Shown: positions 27,090 to 37,106, counted from the first letter of the stretch. The stretch is 64,000 nucleotides of DNA from an uncultured Dokdonia sp. (GCA_947503305.1 CANNDF010000004.1:1-64000); one strand, 5' to 3'. Made by a program: numbers and translations. Notes: generated by a model from the sequence alone, not told the origin.

Positions 27090-28283
27090 ATGAAAACAGT
27101 AGTCGTAGGTCTTAGTGGAGGAGTAGATAGTAGTGTAACGGCTTATCTATTAAAGGAGCAGGGATATAATGTTATAGGCCTTTTTATGAAAAACTGGCAT
27201 GACGATTCGGTCACTATTTCGGATGAGTGCCCATGGTTAGATGATAGTAATGATGCGATGCTTGTTGCAGAAAAATTGGGCATCCCTTTTCAGACAGTAG
27301 ATCTGAGTGAAGAATACATGGAACGTATCGTTAACTATATGTTCCGAGAATATGAGATGGGGCGTACCCCAAATCCAGATGTGTTGTGTAATCGCGAGAT
27401 TAAGTTTGATGTATTTATGAAAATAGCATTAAGCTTAGGAGCAGATTATGTAGCTACAGGACATTATTGCCAGAAACGTACGATAGAAGTAGATGGAAAA
27501 GAAGTCCATGAACTTTTGGCAGGGGTCGATACCAATAAAGATCAATCCTATTTTTTATGTCAATTATCACAAGAACAATTGGCAAAGACACTATTTCCTA
27601 TAGGCCATCTTCAAAAACCAGAAGTAAGGGAGATTGCTTTAGCGCAGGATCTTGTTACTGCAGGAAAAAAAGATTCTCAGGGATTATGTTTTATAGGAAA
27701 AGTACGTCTTCCCGATTTTTTACAACAACAATTGCAACCTAAGGAAGGTGTTATTGTAGAAATTCCTAAAAATGTAGTTCCAGAACAAATAGGAAGTGGT
27801 GTGGCGAGTAACGCTTTCGCGAAAGCAGACTTGCCCCTCCTTGCCGAAAAACCTGTATATCAAGTGACAGACGGCAGAGTAGTTGCAAAGCATCAGGGAG
27901 CCCATTATTTTACCAAAGGGCAACGCAAAGGGCTTGCAGTAGGAGGAACTGCAGAACCGCTATTTGTGATTGAAACTGATGTAAAGGAAAATGTAATCTA
28001 TACAGGACAAGGTAAAAACCATCCGGGATTATATCGTAAAGGTCTTTTTGTCAAAGAAGAAGAAATACATTGGATACGAGAAGATCTAGAACTGGCAATA
28101 GATGAAACTATGGAAGTCGATGCACGTATACGATATCGTCAGCCCTTAGAAAAAGCAACCCTATATCGTGTAGAAGGTGGACTTTATGTTATTTTTGATA
28201 ATGCCCAAACAGCTATTGCAGAAGGACAATTTGTAGCATGGTATCATGGAGCCTCATGTCTAGGTTCAGGAGTTATTTCGTAA
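27090..28283 (+). CDS. mnmA: tRNA-specific 2-thiouridylase MnmA
   Basis: MnmA makes 2-thiouridine at wobble position 34 of tRNAs for Lys, Glu and Gln, using ATP and relayed sulfur. The 397 residues have the PP-loop [10 protein letters not shown] at 6-15, the catalytic Cys100 in CNREIKF and the partner Cys200 in SQGLCFIG. The C-terminal beta-barrel part has [19 protein letters not shown]. Residues 242-246 (AFAKA) are encoded by a palindrome copy, within a variable loop between the catalytic and central domains. The next gene starts 16 bp downstream. Confidence 0.96.
   Translation: MKTVVVGLSGGVDSSVTAYLLKEQGYNVIGLFMKNWHDDSVTISDECPWLDDSNDAMLVAEKLGIPFQTVDLSEEYMERIVNYMFREYEMGRTPNPDVLCNREIKFDVFMKIALSLGADYVATGHYCQKRTIEVDGKEVHELLAGVDTNKDQSYFLCQLSQEQLAKTLFPIGHLQKPEVREIALAQDLVTAGKKDSQGLCFIGKVRLPDFLQQQLQPKEGVIVEIPKNVVPEQIGSGVASNAFAKADLPLLAEKPVYQVTDGRVVAKHQGAHYFTKGQRKGLAVGGTAEPLFVIETDVKENVIYTGQGKNHPGLYRKGLFVKEEEIHWIREDLELAIDETMEVDARIRYRQPLEKATLYRVEGGLYVIFDNAQTAIAEGQFVAWYHGASCLGSGVIS
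27813..27826. repeat. 14-bp palindrome copy 6 (in mnmA, AFAKA frame)
   Basis: Exact copy in the AFAKA frame, giving [11 protein letters not shown] in MnmA. Confidence 0.95.
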
Positions 28284-28299
28284 CTTTATAAAAAAAACT

Positions 28300-29907
28300 A
28301 TGACTAGATTACTATTAATGGCAATCCTACTTATGCCATGTACGATGTTATCTCAGCAAGATGCCTGGGTCTATTTTACAGATAAAGAAGACGTAGCAAC
28401 CAGTATTGCAAATCCTTTAAGTATACTTACACAAGAAGCTATAGATCGCAAAGCATTGCATAATGTGGTGATAGATGAGAGAGATGTTCCTGTAAATGAA
28501 GCCTATATAACGACAATAAAAGAACAAGAAGGAATTACAGTACTTGCAAAGTCAAAGTGGTTTAACTGTGTGCATGTACGTGGTAGCGAGACTGCTATTA
28601 CAGCATTAGAAGAACTAACATTTGTCGGGGGAATAGAGTTTGCAGATGATAGTTTGAATAGTTTTACCGATGGATTTGGACTTGTAGATAAACAACTGGA
28701 AGTGCCCGTACAACAACGAGTAACTTTTAATTACGGAGCGTCAGAAAATCAAGTAACTATGCTTTCTGTAGATTTTTTACATGAACAAGATTTTACGGGA
28801 GAAGGAATGATTGTCGCAGTTATGGATTCGGGGTTTCCTGGAATAGATACGAATGGTGGTTTTGCCCGTGTTCGTGATAATGGTCGATTACTTGACGGAT
28901 ATGATTTTGTAGATCGGGAAGATGATGAATTTGCTTTTCAAGGAAGTACGCATGGTACAAGAACGACAAGTGATATTGTTGGATTTATCGAAGATCAATT
29001 TGTCGGGACAGCACCAGATGTATCTATCTATTGTTTTAGAACCGAAGATGTCGCAAGTGAAAATCCAGTAGAAGAATCCTATTGGGTAGAAGCCGCCGAA
29101 CGTGCCGATAGTCTAGGAGTAGATATTATCAATACCTCTTTGGGATATCGCAACTATGATAATCCTGCTTACAGTTATACCTATGAGGATATGAATGGCG
29201 AAACAGCTTTTATATCCAGAGGAGCTACACAAGCATTTCAAAAAGGGATGCTTTTAGTCACTAGTGCAGGAAATAGTGGTACAGATATGATCAGTGCTCC
29301 AGCAGATTCTCCAGGTGTTCTTACGGTAGGAGCTGTAGATGGTAATGGAGATTATGCGAGTTTTAGTAGTATAGGCCCTTCAAGTGATGGAAGGGTAAAG
29401 CCAGATGTCATGGCAAAAGGATCTGGAAGTGCAGTCATAGATCAAAATAATAATGTTACGACCAGTAGTGGGACCAGCTTTAGCTCACCTATTATGGCAG
29501 GAGCAGTAGCCAGTCTTTGGCAGGCAATTCCAGAACGCACCAATGCAGAAGTAATGCAACTAGTACGAGAAGCCGCACATTTATTTGATAACCCTACTCC
29601 AGAAATGGGATACGGGATTCCTGATTTTGAAACCCTTTTTGAAGCGTTGAGTGTGACTGATAATGCTTTCGCGAAAGCGTACCAACTATCTCCCAATCCT
29701 GCTCAAAACCACTTTGAGTTACTATTACCTCAGGGAATTGCAAATGCAGAAGTAGCTATCTATGATATTCTAGGAAAACAGATATCTCAAATATCTGTAA
29801 CTTCTTCAAACCAAATTATAGATAGTAGTCTCTTCAAAAGAGGGGTATATCTTATTCAAATAGTAGATAATCAGGGAGTATCATCCCTTAAATTGATAAA
29901 ACGTTAG
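28300..29907 (+). CDS. Secreted subtilisin-like serine protease (S8) with T9SS sorting domain
   Basis: The 535-residue protein has a signal peptide (ending TMLSQQ) and an S8 catalytic domain with the full triad: Asp176 in AVMDSGFPG, His218 in GSTHGTR and Ser393 in GTSFSSPIMAG. The last 75 residues form a type IX secretion sorting domain (LSPNPAQNHFEL..VYLIQIVDNQGVSSLKLIKR). The protein is therefore exported across the outer membrane and probably surface-attached. A palindrome copy encodes AFAKA (from residue 456) exactly in the linker between protease and sorting domain. The next gene starts on the last base of the stop. Confidence 0.95.
   Translation: MTRLLLMAILLMPCTMLSQQDAWVYFTDKEDVATSIANPLSILTQEAIDRKALHNVVIDERDVPVNEAYITTIKEQEGITVLAKSKWFNCVHVRGSETAITALEELTFVGGIEFADDSLNSFTDGFGLVDKQLEVPVQQRVTFNYGASENQVTMLSVDFLHEQDFTGEGMIVAVMDSGFPGIDTNGGFARVRDNGRLLDGYDFVDREDDEFAFQGSTHGTRTTSDIVGFIEDQFVGTAPDVSIYCFRTEDVASENPVEESYWVEAAERADSLGVDIINTSLGYRNYDNPAYSYTYEDMNGETAFISRGATQAFQKGMLLVTSAGNSGTDMISAPADSPGVLTVGAVDGNGDYASFSSIGPSSDGRVKPDVMAKGSGSAVIDQNNNVTTSSGTSFSSPIMAGAVASLWQAIPERTNAEVMQLVREAAHLFDNPTPEMGYGIPDFETLFEALSVTDNAFAKAYQLSPNPAQNHFELLLPQGIANAEVAIYDILGKQISQISVTSSNQIIDSSLFKRGVYLIQIVDNQGVSSLKLIKR
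29665..29678. repeat. 14-bp palindrome copy 7 (in S8 protease gene, AFAKA frame)
   Basis: Exact copy, giving DNAFAKAYQLSPNP at the junction of the protease and the T9SS sorting domain. Confidence 0.95.
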
Positions 29908-30854
29908 TGACAAAAATCACAGATTTATTTGGTATACAATATCCACTTGTACAAGGCGGAATGATATGGAATAGTGGATGGCGACTTGCAAGTGCAGTAA
30001 GTAATGCTGGAGGGTTAGGGCTTATAGGAGCCGCTTCTATGTATCCTGAAGTACTTGTAGAACATGTTGAGAAATGTAAAAAGGCAACCGATAAACCTTT
30101 TGGGGTGAATATTCCAATGCTCTATCCCAATATAGAAGAGCATATGAAAACTATTGTCGACCATAAAGTACCTATTGTATTTACGAGTGCCGGAAATCCT
30201 AAACTCTGGACGGCCCATCTCAAAAAACACAAAGTCAAAGTTGTACATGTAGTAAGTAGCGTAAAATTTGCTTTAAAAGCACAGGCAGCTGGCGTAGATG
30301 CTGTGGTTGCCGAAGGTTTTGAAGCAGGCGGTCATAATGGAAGAGAAGAGACCACGACACTTACTCTGATTCCGATGGTCAAAGAACAACTAGAGATTCC
30401 ATTAATCGCTGCAGGAGGTATAGGCACTGGTAGAGGGATGCTTGCAGCGATGATCCTTGGTGCCGATGGAGTACAGGTAGGAAGCCGTTTTGCCGCGAGT
30501 GAAGAGTCTAGTGCACATCAGTTATTTAAACAAGCAATTGTCGATGCGCAAGAAGGAGATACTGTATTAACTCTAAAAGAGCTTGCCCCTGTACGTTTAA
30601 TTAAAAATAAATTCTATAATCAGGTAGCCCAGTTATACCAGACAGCACCTACTCCTGAACAATTAAAAGAACTCCTAGGACGGGCACGCGCCAAGCGAGG
30701 AATGTTTGAAGGAGATTTGGAGGATGGCGAACTTGAAATAGGACAGATATCTGGACTCATACACGATATCAAACCAGCGGGTCAGATCGTCTCCGAGATG
30801 ATCACTGAATATAACCTTGCAAAGGAAATACTGCATAACACTCCTGATTTATAA
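29907..30854 (+). CDS. NAD(P)H-dependent flavin oxidoreductase, nitronate monooxygenase family
   Basis: The 315-residue cytoplasmic protein is an FMN-binding TIM barrel. It shows IQYPLVQGGMIWNSGWRLASAVSNAGGLG at the N-terminus, AEGFEAGGHNG near 133-143 and GGIGTGRGMLAAMILGADGVQVGSRF near 170-195 for phosphate binding. Relatives oxidise nitronates or reduce enoyl substrates (FabK-like); which applies is not clear. It starts with GTG, overlapping the stop of the protease gene by one base, and the VOC protein gene follows after 3 bp. Confidence 0.88.
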   Translation: MTKITDLFGIQYPLVQGGMIWNSGWRLASAVSNAGGLGLIGAASMYPEVLVEHVEKCKKATDKPFGVNIPMLYPNIEEHMKTIVDHKVPIVFTSAGNPKLWTAHLKKHKVKVVHVVSSVKFALKAQAAGVDAVVAEGFEAGGHNGREETTTLTLIPMVKEQLEIPLIAAGGIGTGRGMLAAMILGADGVQVGSRFAASEESSAHQLFKQAIVDAQEGDTVLTLKELAPVRLIKNKFYNQVAQLYQTAPTPEQLKELLGRARAKRGMFEGDLEDGELEIGQISGLIHDIKPAGQIVSEMITEYNLAKEILHNTPDL

Positions 30855-30857
30855 TCT

Positions 30858-31238
30858 ATGGGAAAAGGCTATTTACATACAGTTCATCCAGTACTCCCCG
30901 TACGAGATATGATAGCATCTTTGCAGTATTATGTAGAAAAACTAGGATTTACGATTGCCTTTGCAGATGATCAACATAACCCTATGTATGCAGGCATTAC
31001 TAAAGATGGTGTAGAAATTCATTTACAATGGCACGATGCGTCTAACTGGAAACAAATGAATGCATCCTCCTTGCGGTTTGTTACCCGAGACATCGATGCA
31101 TTGTATGAGGCTTATAAAACACAAGGGGTCTTCCATACAAACACGTCTTTAAAAGAAACTCCCTGGGGGACTCGTGAATTTGCATTTTACGATCCTGACA
31201 TGAATGGATTAACGTTTTATGTAGATGTTGAGGTATAA
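30858..31238 (+). CDS. VOC (glyoxalase/bleomycin-resistance fold) protein
   Basis: A 126-residue single VOC unit: VHPVLPVRDMIASLQYYVEKLGF at the start, GITKDGVEIHLQWHD in the middle and GTREFAFYDPDMNGLTFYVD at the end. It resembles bleomycin-resistance-type binding proteins more than glyoxalase I. It is the last gene of the mnmA-to-VOC run, 3 bp after the flavin oxidoreductase gene. Substrate unknown. Confidence 0.85.
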   Translation: MGKGYLHTVHPVLPVRDMIASLQYYVEKLGFTIAFADDQHNPMYAGITKDGVEIHLQWHDASNWKQMNASSLRFVTRDIDALYEAYKTQGVFHTNTSLKETPWGTREFAFYDPDMNGLTFYVDVEV

Positions 31239-31312
31239 TCTACAATATGTTATAGATCTAATAGTAATAGATTACTAGTCAAGATAAGGCGTCTTTCTTA
31301 GTACTAATTCTC

Positions 31313-32089
31313 TTATTTTTTAAGTAAAATATTCTTTTTGTTTATTTCTAACATACTTCCGTTCTTCTTTTTATAGAATACAGTGAGTACTATAATCAGA
31401 ATAACAGTGATTAATCGAAATACATTTGAATAAATTCCTCCAAGTGCATTTTCACTTACCGAAAATAACTCCCAAGATAGGTTCATAAGCATATGTAGAA
31501 AGATAGGTACCCAAATATTGAAATTCCATTCGGCATAGACCCATGCAAATAAAATACCTCCTAAAAAAGTAACTAAGAAAATACCTAATAGTTCTCCTAG
31601 TTCTGTACTTTGATATAAATGTAATATACCAAAATAGAGCGCTCCAAAAAACACAGATGGAATAAACCCAAGCTTGGTTTTCATAAATGGGAGACCAAAT
31701 AAAAATCCTCTATAAAAAAGTTCCTCAAAAAATGCTGCAGCTACAATCGAAATTAAAAGTGTATTAAGCGAAATTTTTTGGTTAAAATCAAATATAAAGC
31801 TGAAACCGATAAACATTGGTAAAGTACAAATAAGCGCAAATAAAAACCCTTTACTAACGGATTTAGAAAGCCCAAGATTTTTAAAAAAATCAGAATTTCT
31901 ACTTATAAGAAACGTTCCTATAAAAAGAGGTATCCCAGAAATTGTATATGCAAGTATATGACTTATACCCTTTTGATTTGTGAGTTCGAATATTGCTTTT
32001 CTAATAGTTTTAAAATACAGATCATCCAAAACAAAATATATTCCGAATGAGATTATAATAATTAGAAGCGCTTTGGTTGGATTTTTCAT
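31313..32089 (-). CDS. CPBP family intramembrane metalloprotease
   Basis: A 258-residue membrane protein with about seven or eight hydrophobic helices and the CPBP/Abi motifs: EELFYRG (Glu122, Glu123, Arg127), FGILHL (His157) and FLHMLMN (His near 203). Family members are Rce1-like intramembrane proteases; bacterial ones are linked to bacteriocin immunity, secretion or signalling. Here it is a lone gene with no bacteriocin neighbour, so its role is open. Confidence 0.88.
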   Translation of the reverse strand: MKNPTKALLIIIISFGIYFVLDDLYFKTIRKAIFELTNQKGISHILAYTISGIPLFIGTFLISRNSDFFKNLGLSKSVSKGFLFALICTLPMFIGFSFIFDFNQKISLNTLLISIVAAAFFEELFYRGFLFGLPFMKTKLGFIPSVFFGALYFGILHLYQSTELGELLGIFLVTFLGGILFAWVYAEWNFNIWVPIFLHMLMNLSWELFSVSENALGGIYSNVFRLITVILIIVLTVFYKKKNGSMLEINKKNILLKK

Positions 32090-32245
32090 TTAAACGTAAT
32101 TCAGAGTTCTATTATAGAGACGCACATTTTTAAATAATAGTTGCCTAAATAGATAAATGGAGTCATTACCCTCAAGAGAATTTTAATTAAGTATAAATGT
32201 TTTATTACTACTTGTCTGTCATTGTATTATAACTACGTATGTAAA

Positions 32246-32989
32246 TTAGTATCCTCCTAATTTTAGTATTTCACTAGGAGTAAGCGTACTAATCTTAAGG
32301 ATGTTCATACTAGATTGGGCCATTGCTTTTCTGATAAGGAAGTTCCCTGCCCGATATCCTATGGCAGATCTTCCATCAGGATGCTGGAACATCCACTCTT
32401 GATAGTTTGCATCTCTAGGTAATTTTAGGATTTCTTTTACCCATTGGTTTGCAATAGCTTCTCTAGGAGGACTATCTGTTTCTAAGGATAGATGCGTATA
32501 TTTTTCAGAAAATACAACAGCTAGCCCTTCATTAACTGCAGCAATTGCAATTCCAGGTTCAAAAAGGTTGTCCTTAATGGCCCATCCTCGGTATAAATGA
32601 TGGAACTCATGGTATACAACATGTTTCAAAGCTTTGTTTACAGCAGCAGTGATTCCTCCGGGATAGCTATTTGATATCTGAATAGCAACAAGAGGAGGGG
32701 AGTTAGTTTCTGTACGACCTGTAACACCACCCACAGGATCGAGTTCCCAATCTACAATCTCGAAAACGACTTGAATACTATCGGGAAGTGTAGGTAAAAG
32801 ATCTCGGATGTCTTTTTCAGAAGTTCTTACGACTTTACTTATATGATTTTTTTGCTCCATTGTAAAATAAGACTCTTCTTCTTTGAAGGTAATATTAAGA
32901 TTTGTGGAAGTTTTTTGATCTTTATTTTTTTTACAATTTGCACATAGCAATATAGGAAGCAGCAGCAGGAGTATTTTAAATAATCTCAT
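32246..32989 (-). CDS. Lipoprotein putative Zn-dependent protease, DUF2268-like
   Basis: The protein (247 residues from ATG 32989) has a short lipoprotein-like signal (RLFKILLLLLPILLCANC). A gluzincin-like region has HEFHH at 127-131 followed by the downstream Glu in NEGLAVVF (Glu154), the pattern of DUF2268 predicted proteases. Earlier in-frame ATGs at 33001 and 33040 would add 4 or 17 residues; I prefer 32989 because it gives a normal signal peptide. The lipobox is loose (Cys16 or Cys19). Single gene. Confidence 0.75.
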   Translation of the reverse strand: MRLFKILLLLLPILLCANCKKNKDQKTSTNLNITFKEEESYFTMEQKNHISKVVRTSEKDIRDLLPTLPDSIQVVFEIVDWELDPVGGVTGRTETNSPPLVAIQISNSYPGGITAAVNKALKHVVYHEFHHLYRGWAIKDNLFEPGIAIAAVNEGLAVVFSEKYTHLSLETDSPPREAIANQWVKEILKLPRDANYQEWMFQHPDGRSAIGYRAGNFLIRKAMAQSSMNILKISTLTPSEILKLGGY

Positions 32990-33118
32990 TGGAGTATACA
33001 TTTTAGGATACAAGACTTCCTGAAAGTATAAAGGTGACATTTATAGGAAAGAAAATGACGACGTATTATGATGCTTTTGTTTTACTATTACGTAATCTAA
33101 TGTGTTGAAATAAGTAGT

Positions 33119-34642
33119 TTAAAGAGGAATAGCTACATCAATACCAGCGGCTCTAGCTCTTTGCGCAAGTGCATCATCTGCATATAGGTGGACAAAAACA
33201 TCAATATTATTTACTTTACATGCCAATACTTTGTTTACATCAATCACATCGCCTCTTTGTTTTGCTTTTATTTGAGTTGTCTGACCAGGAACATGAAAAT
33301 TGGTAATAATGCCTTGATCCTCTATTGAATTCCATGCATTGCATGCCGCTAATAATTCAGCAGCTGTAAATGTGCCATCTAAAGTCATAGTTCTGGTTTC
33401 TCCAACTCTCTGAATACGATCTACTGAATCTGAGACTTGTGCATTGCCCTGTACTGCTGGGAGTGCTTTTAGAGCATCTTTGTCTACTTGGAACTCATCA
33501 TCTTTTTCTTTTTCGTCATCTAGGTGTTTTGCGTGAGCTCCAAAAGCGATAATAAGCTCATTAAGTTCTCTTTTCTTTGTGTTTTTTTCAGTTCTTCTGG
33601 CTTTAGCATTATCATTGTGACCTATATAGTACGTTTCACGATCTATTTCTAATTGAATTGCTATCATTTCTCGTTTTTCAATACCTGGAACTCTTTCTGC
33701 TTTAATACCTGGTAGTTCATCAGCAATACTGTTAACTACCTTATCCCAGAGGTCTTCTTCTGAAGGCTCTACAAAATCTGGAATAACAACAGGTTCAGAA
33801 GGACCAGCATCTTGATTTTCATAACGATCAAAAGCATCTGCATTTTGGGTCCATTCTTTAAACTGTTCCTCTGATGATGCACCCTTCCAACATGCTAACA
33901 AAGCTGGATCCTCTTCATCAAACCCACATCTTTTAGCTGCAGCTTTAATTTTATCTGAAGTTTTTCTATTAACTTTAAGTCGCTGAATAGGAGAGAGCGA
34001 TGTTCTTGTAGTCTTATTCGTTTGCCTATGGTTTCTTATAACTTCTTGCTGTTTTTTCTGTAACGGTATATCTGTATTGGTATCCACAAACTGCATTGCT
34101 TTCGTACCCATAACATCTGCTTCTTTCTCCAAAGATTCATCGTCATTGATATTTACATCTGCTTTTAGCTGTACTGTAGGTTTTACTCTACCTTGCTTTT
34201 GTTGTACTACATGCCAAGCTTCATGAGGTAAGTGTTTTTCTTGCCCAGGCCCTAAATGAATATCTGTTCCTTGTGCATAGGCATGGGCTTGTAATTGAGC
34301 TGGTTTATCAGAACTGTAATGCACTTTTACATCATCCATAGCGTATCCAGAGAGGTTCTCAATTCCAGTCTTTAAAATATCAGGCAGACCAGTATTGTTT
34401 TCTTTTTTTTGGAAGGGTTGCGATTGCTGTGCAGTGTAGTTATCTGCCATTGCTTGAACAGCTCTTAATTGAGAGGCTTGAGGGCTATTGTATGCCATCT
34501 CTTGCATCTTTCTTTGCGTAATAGCCACAGGGCGTTTGTCAACAAACTTAAGTGTTGATTCACTAATGCTTTGCTTTTGGATATCAGGATTAGCAACAGA
34601 TAGATTGTTCCTCTTTTGCGTTTTATCTGCGTACGCGCTCAT
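33119..34642 (-). CDS. DUF4157 (eCIS-core) domain protein with unknown C-terminus
   Basis: The 507-residue protein has no signal peptide. Residues about 84-165 form a DUF4157 domain: GLPDILKTGIENLSGYAMDDVKVHY, AQGTDIHLG, and HEAWHVVQQKQGRV with a zinc-peptidase-like HExxH at 140-144. DUF4157 occurs in proteins of extracellular contractile injection systems and in polymorphic toxins, where it may act in loading or release. Here there are no injection-system genes nearby. The C-terminal 110 residues match nothing I know and could be an effector or just a structural tail. It is a lone gene, preceded by a 172-bp gap. Confidence 0.8.
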   Translation of the reverse strand: MSAYADKTQKRNNLSVANPDIQKQSISESTLKFVDKRPVAITQRKMQEMAYNSPQASQLRAVQAMADNYTAQQSQPFQKKENNTGLPDILKTGIENLSGYAMDDVKVHYSSDKPAQLQAHAYAQGTDIHLGPGQEKHLPHEAWHVVQQKQGRVKPTVQLKADVNINDDESLEKEADVMGTKAMQFVDTNTDIPLQKKQQEVIRNHRQTNKTTRTSLSPIQRLKVNRKTSDKIKAAAKRCGFDEEDPALLACWKGASSEEQFKEWTQNADAFDRYENQDAGPSEPVVIPDFVEPSEEDLWDKVVNSIADELPGIKAERVPGIEKREMIAIQLEIDRETYYIGHNDNAKARRTEKNTKKRELNELIIAFGAHAKHLDDEKEKDDEFQVDKDALKALPAVQGNAQVSDSVDRIQRVGETRTMTLDGTFTAAELLAACNAWNSIEDQGIITNFHVPGQTTQIKAKQRGDVIDVNKVLACKVNNIDVFVHLYADDALAQRARAAGIDVAIPL

Positions 34643-34814
34643 AATTCTTGCTTTTAGTAGAATTTAAAGCCCATAGTAATTGTCTCCTTTTTTCATAACG
34701 AACCTGGTCATGAATCGAAAATACAATTTCAGGGATGGATGTATACCCGTATAAATACGTGGTTTAGAAGAATGAAATTTTCTGGTTGTATATATTAAGT
34801 GCTCTAAAGTATTA

Positions 34815-35345
34815 TTAATTATAAATATTGAGATGACTTATGCCAAACTTGGATTGATCTTCATGAGTCACATTAAGCGGAAGTCCTTTTAAAACACCTT
34901 GAGTAGGTTTAAATATAAGATAATCATAGTCACTAGTATATTCTAACAGTATGGCATACTCTTCAAAATCACCTTTAGAATCACCCCCTGGATGTATATC
35001 ATAATCTTGATGTAGCGGTCTAGCAAGTACAATTGAGTCGTTAGTGATTTTATATTCTAGGTCATAACGAATTATTGCTTTTTTAGGTTGGAAGGCGTCA
35101 AATACTTTTACAGTAAACGTGGATGATGATCTAAAATGAATCACTGATATGTTATTTGTCAATACATTATACCCTCGCCTCATAGATTTTTGAGTAGCGG
35201 TGTCTTTTTTAATGTATTCCCTATATACTAGGCCTGGCTCAATGACATACACATCTTTAAGTTTTGAAGCATCAAATTTTTTTAAACTCGGTGTACATGC
35301 TAGTACAAAAAATAATAATACGAAATAAAAAATGTACTTCATCAT
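34815..35345 (-). CDS. Lipoprotein, unknown function
   Basis: A 176-residue protein with a lipoprotein signal (FFVLACTPSLKKF, Cys17) and a beta-rich body. I recognise no family. It ends 172 bp before the DUF4157 gene start and begins 9 bp after the phnA stop, so it is probably co-transcribed with phnA. No sign links it functionally to either. Confidence 0.65.
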   Translation of the reverse strand: MMKYIFYFVLLFFVLACTPSLKKFDASKLKDVYVIEPGLVYREYIKKDTATQKSMRRGYNVLTNNISVIHFRSSSTFTVKVFDAFQPKKAIIRYDLEYKITNDSIVLARPLHQDYDIHPGGDSKGDFEEYAILLEYTSDYDYLIFKPTQGVLKGLPLNVTHEDQSKFGISHLNIYN

Positions 35346-35354
35346 AGATAAATG

Positions 35355-35921
35355 TTAGTTACTCTTCTTTACAAACTTAGTGACAATGACTACCTGCTGT
35401 CCATTAATTTTTCCCTCTATGTGCTCAGCATTGTCATGGACCAGTGTGATATTACGCATAAAGGCACCACGTTTGGCAGTAAAGTTGGCTCCTTTTACGT
35501 CTAGATCTTTGATAAGTACCACACTATCGCCATGAGAAAGACGAGATCCATTTGCGTCTTTATGAATGATCGAGTTTTCGTCTTCTACGATATGTTCACC
35601 AGTAACTTCTGCCCATGTTTGTACATCTTCTTCCAGATACATCATATCCAGTAAATCTTGAGGCCATCCTTCACTTTTAAGTCTATGAAGCATACGCCAT
35701 GCAATTACTTTGACACCATCTACTTCACTCCACATACTATCGTTAAGACATCTCCAGTGATTAGGATCCATGCTTTCTGGATCCTCTATTTGTCCATGGC
35801 ATTGTGAGCAGATCAATATTTGATCTACTTTAGGAACTACCGTATAAGGATGTAGTGCTTCATCAGAAGTGCATAGTTCACATACAGTACTTCTCTTTTG
35901 TAGTTCTCTTAAATTACTCAT
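35355..35921 (-). CDS. PhnA-type zinc-ribbon protein
   Basis: The 188-residue protein has an N-terminal zinc ribbon with CELC (Cys14, Cys17) and CSQC (Cys38, Cys41). The C-terminal PhnA domain has LSHGDSVVLIKDLDVKGANFTAKRGAFMRNITL. Despite the name, PhnA proteins of this kind are not shown to act in phosphonate use, and no phosphonate genes are near. A middle segment (about 55-115) is longer than in the shortest PhnA proteins. Function unknown. Confidence 0.85.
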   Translation of the reverse strand: MSNLRELQKRSTVCELCTSDEALHPYTVVPKVDQILICSQCHGQIEDPESMDPNHWRCLNDSMWSEVDGVKVIAWRMLHRLKSEGWPQDLLDMMYLEEDVQTWAEVTGEHIVEDENSIIHKDANGSRLSHGDSVVLIKDLDVKGANFTAKRGAFMRNITLVHDNAEHIEGKINGQQVVIVTKFVKKSN

Positions 35922-35990
35922 AGATTATAGGCTATTAGGACAATCACGAAGAAACGAAAAATAGGAGGATTAATAGAAGAGAATATCCTA

Positions 35991-37106
35991 TCATTTCCTG
36001 TTTTTTTCAATGGCATATATCTCCCGACCTAGCTGCGCAAGGAAAGGAATTCCTATATCGTCATATTCATAGGTGTCATCATTAAAGACCCCATTATTAT
36101 TTACTAAAATCGTAGCCGATAATAAAAAGGAGATTTGCTCTTTTTTATCTACAATATAGGCGGTTTCTGTAAGAGTACCATAGGCATACCCCACCTTATT
36201 ATAGATACGAATATGGTCAGGAATAATTTCTTTACTATCACCGTATAAAAAGAATTTTACATAGCTGTCATAATAGTTTTCTGGATCATAAGTTGCATCT
36301 CTAGGTAATGTAGCCATCGATTTTTGGATACGTGCTTTGTCTTTGGGAGATAACTGAAATCGTTCTTTTTCGGAAAAGAGATCTTCAAAAAATAAACGTT
36401 TCATCAAGTTATGTTGTGTTTCCAGTGGATAGTAGTTTTTCTCAGAAAAATCAAAAGGAGTTGCTACCAAAGTTCCGTCTTTTATAAATCCATTTCCTTT
36501 AATTTGATTTTTAAGTTTTATCTTTTGGATAGGACTGTCAGGAGGTCCTTTTATTTCTATAACCTCTCCCTCATACGATGGGAAAAATTTTGTGATAGTT
36601 CTATTAGGATTTGCAGCATCACTTGTAGAAAGTCTATGCGCAATACGAGATGGAGATAAGCCTTTTTTAGTAAGTTGAGTATTGATATAATCCCTACCCA
36701 TGAGTTCATACAATCTATTATAGGCTTCATTATCACTTACTGCAAAGATCTGTCGGATATCATCGGCAATGCTATGTACTATAGTGTCTCGTTTTGATAC
36801 ATAAGGCGTGTCTAAATGTAATTCTGGATACTGCTGTATATATTCGGTAGCGAGAATAGCAATAGGTAATTTTACAGAACTAGCTGGGTAAAAATAGTGT
36901 TTGTCCCGTACCTGAAATGTGTAATCCTTAAATGTAACAGTCCCTGCGTCACTAGTATCAATCTGTGTATAGATAATCTGTACTTCATGTTTTTGAAGAC
37001 TATCCATAACGGTACGTATAGCAATATGATCTGATGATAATGCTTCTTCAATAGGAGAAGAACAGGCGATTAGTATAAAAGGAAGGATGAGTATCAATTT
37101 TTGCAT
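35991..37106 (-). CDS. Class A beta-lactamase-fold serine hydrolase, lipoprotein
   Basis: A 371-residue protein with a lipoprotein signal (FILIACSS, Cys15) and the beta-lactamase/transpeptidase motifs: SxxK at Ser76-Lys79 (PASSVKLPIAIL), SDN in VSDNEAYN, and NKVGYAYGT in place of KTG. The family ranges from true beta-lactamases to PBP-like peptidases; the variant third motif and the lipoprotein anchor argue for a cell-wall or peptide hydrolase rather than antibiotic resistance. Single gene below the lysA terminator. Confidence 0.8.
   Translation of the reverse strand: MQKLILILPFILIACSSPIEEALSSDHIAIRTVMDSLQKHEVQIIYTQIDTSDAGTVTFKDYTFQVRDKHYFYPASSVKLPIAILATEYIQQYPELHLDTPYVSKRDTIVHSIADDIRQIFAVSDNEAYNRLYELMGRDYINTQLTKKGLSPSRIAHRLSTSDAANPNRTITKFFPSYEGEVIEIKGPPDSPIQKIKLKNQIKGNGFIKDGTLVATPFDFSEKNYYPLETQHNLMKRLFFEDLFSEKERFQLSPKDKARIQKSMATLPRDATYDPENYYDSYVKFFLYGDSKEIIPDHIRIYNKVGYAYGTLTETAYIVDKKEQISFLLSATILVNNNGVFNDDTYEYDDIGIPFLAQLGREIYAIEKNRK

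Noticed and set aside
31313-32089. CPBP protease as a bacteriocin immunity gene
   Set aside because: No bacteriocin precursor or exporter gene is next to it.
35355-35921. PhnA as evidence of a phosphonate utilisation operon
   Set aside because: No C-P lyase or phosphonate transport genes are nearby, and the family is not tied to that pathway by sequence.
35991-37106. Antibiotic-resistance beta-lactamase
   Set aside because: The third motif is KVG rather than KTG or KSG, and the protein is a chromosomal lipoprotein among housekeeping genes; resistance cannot be claimed.
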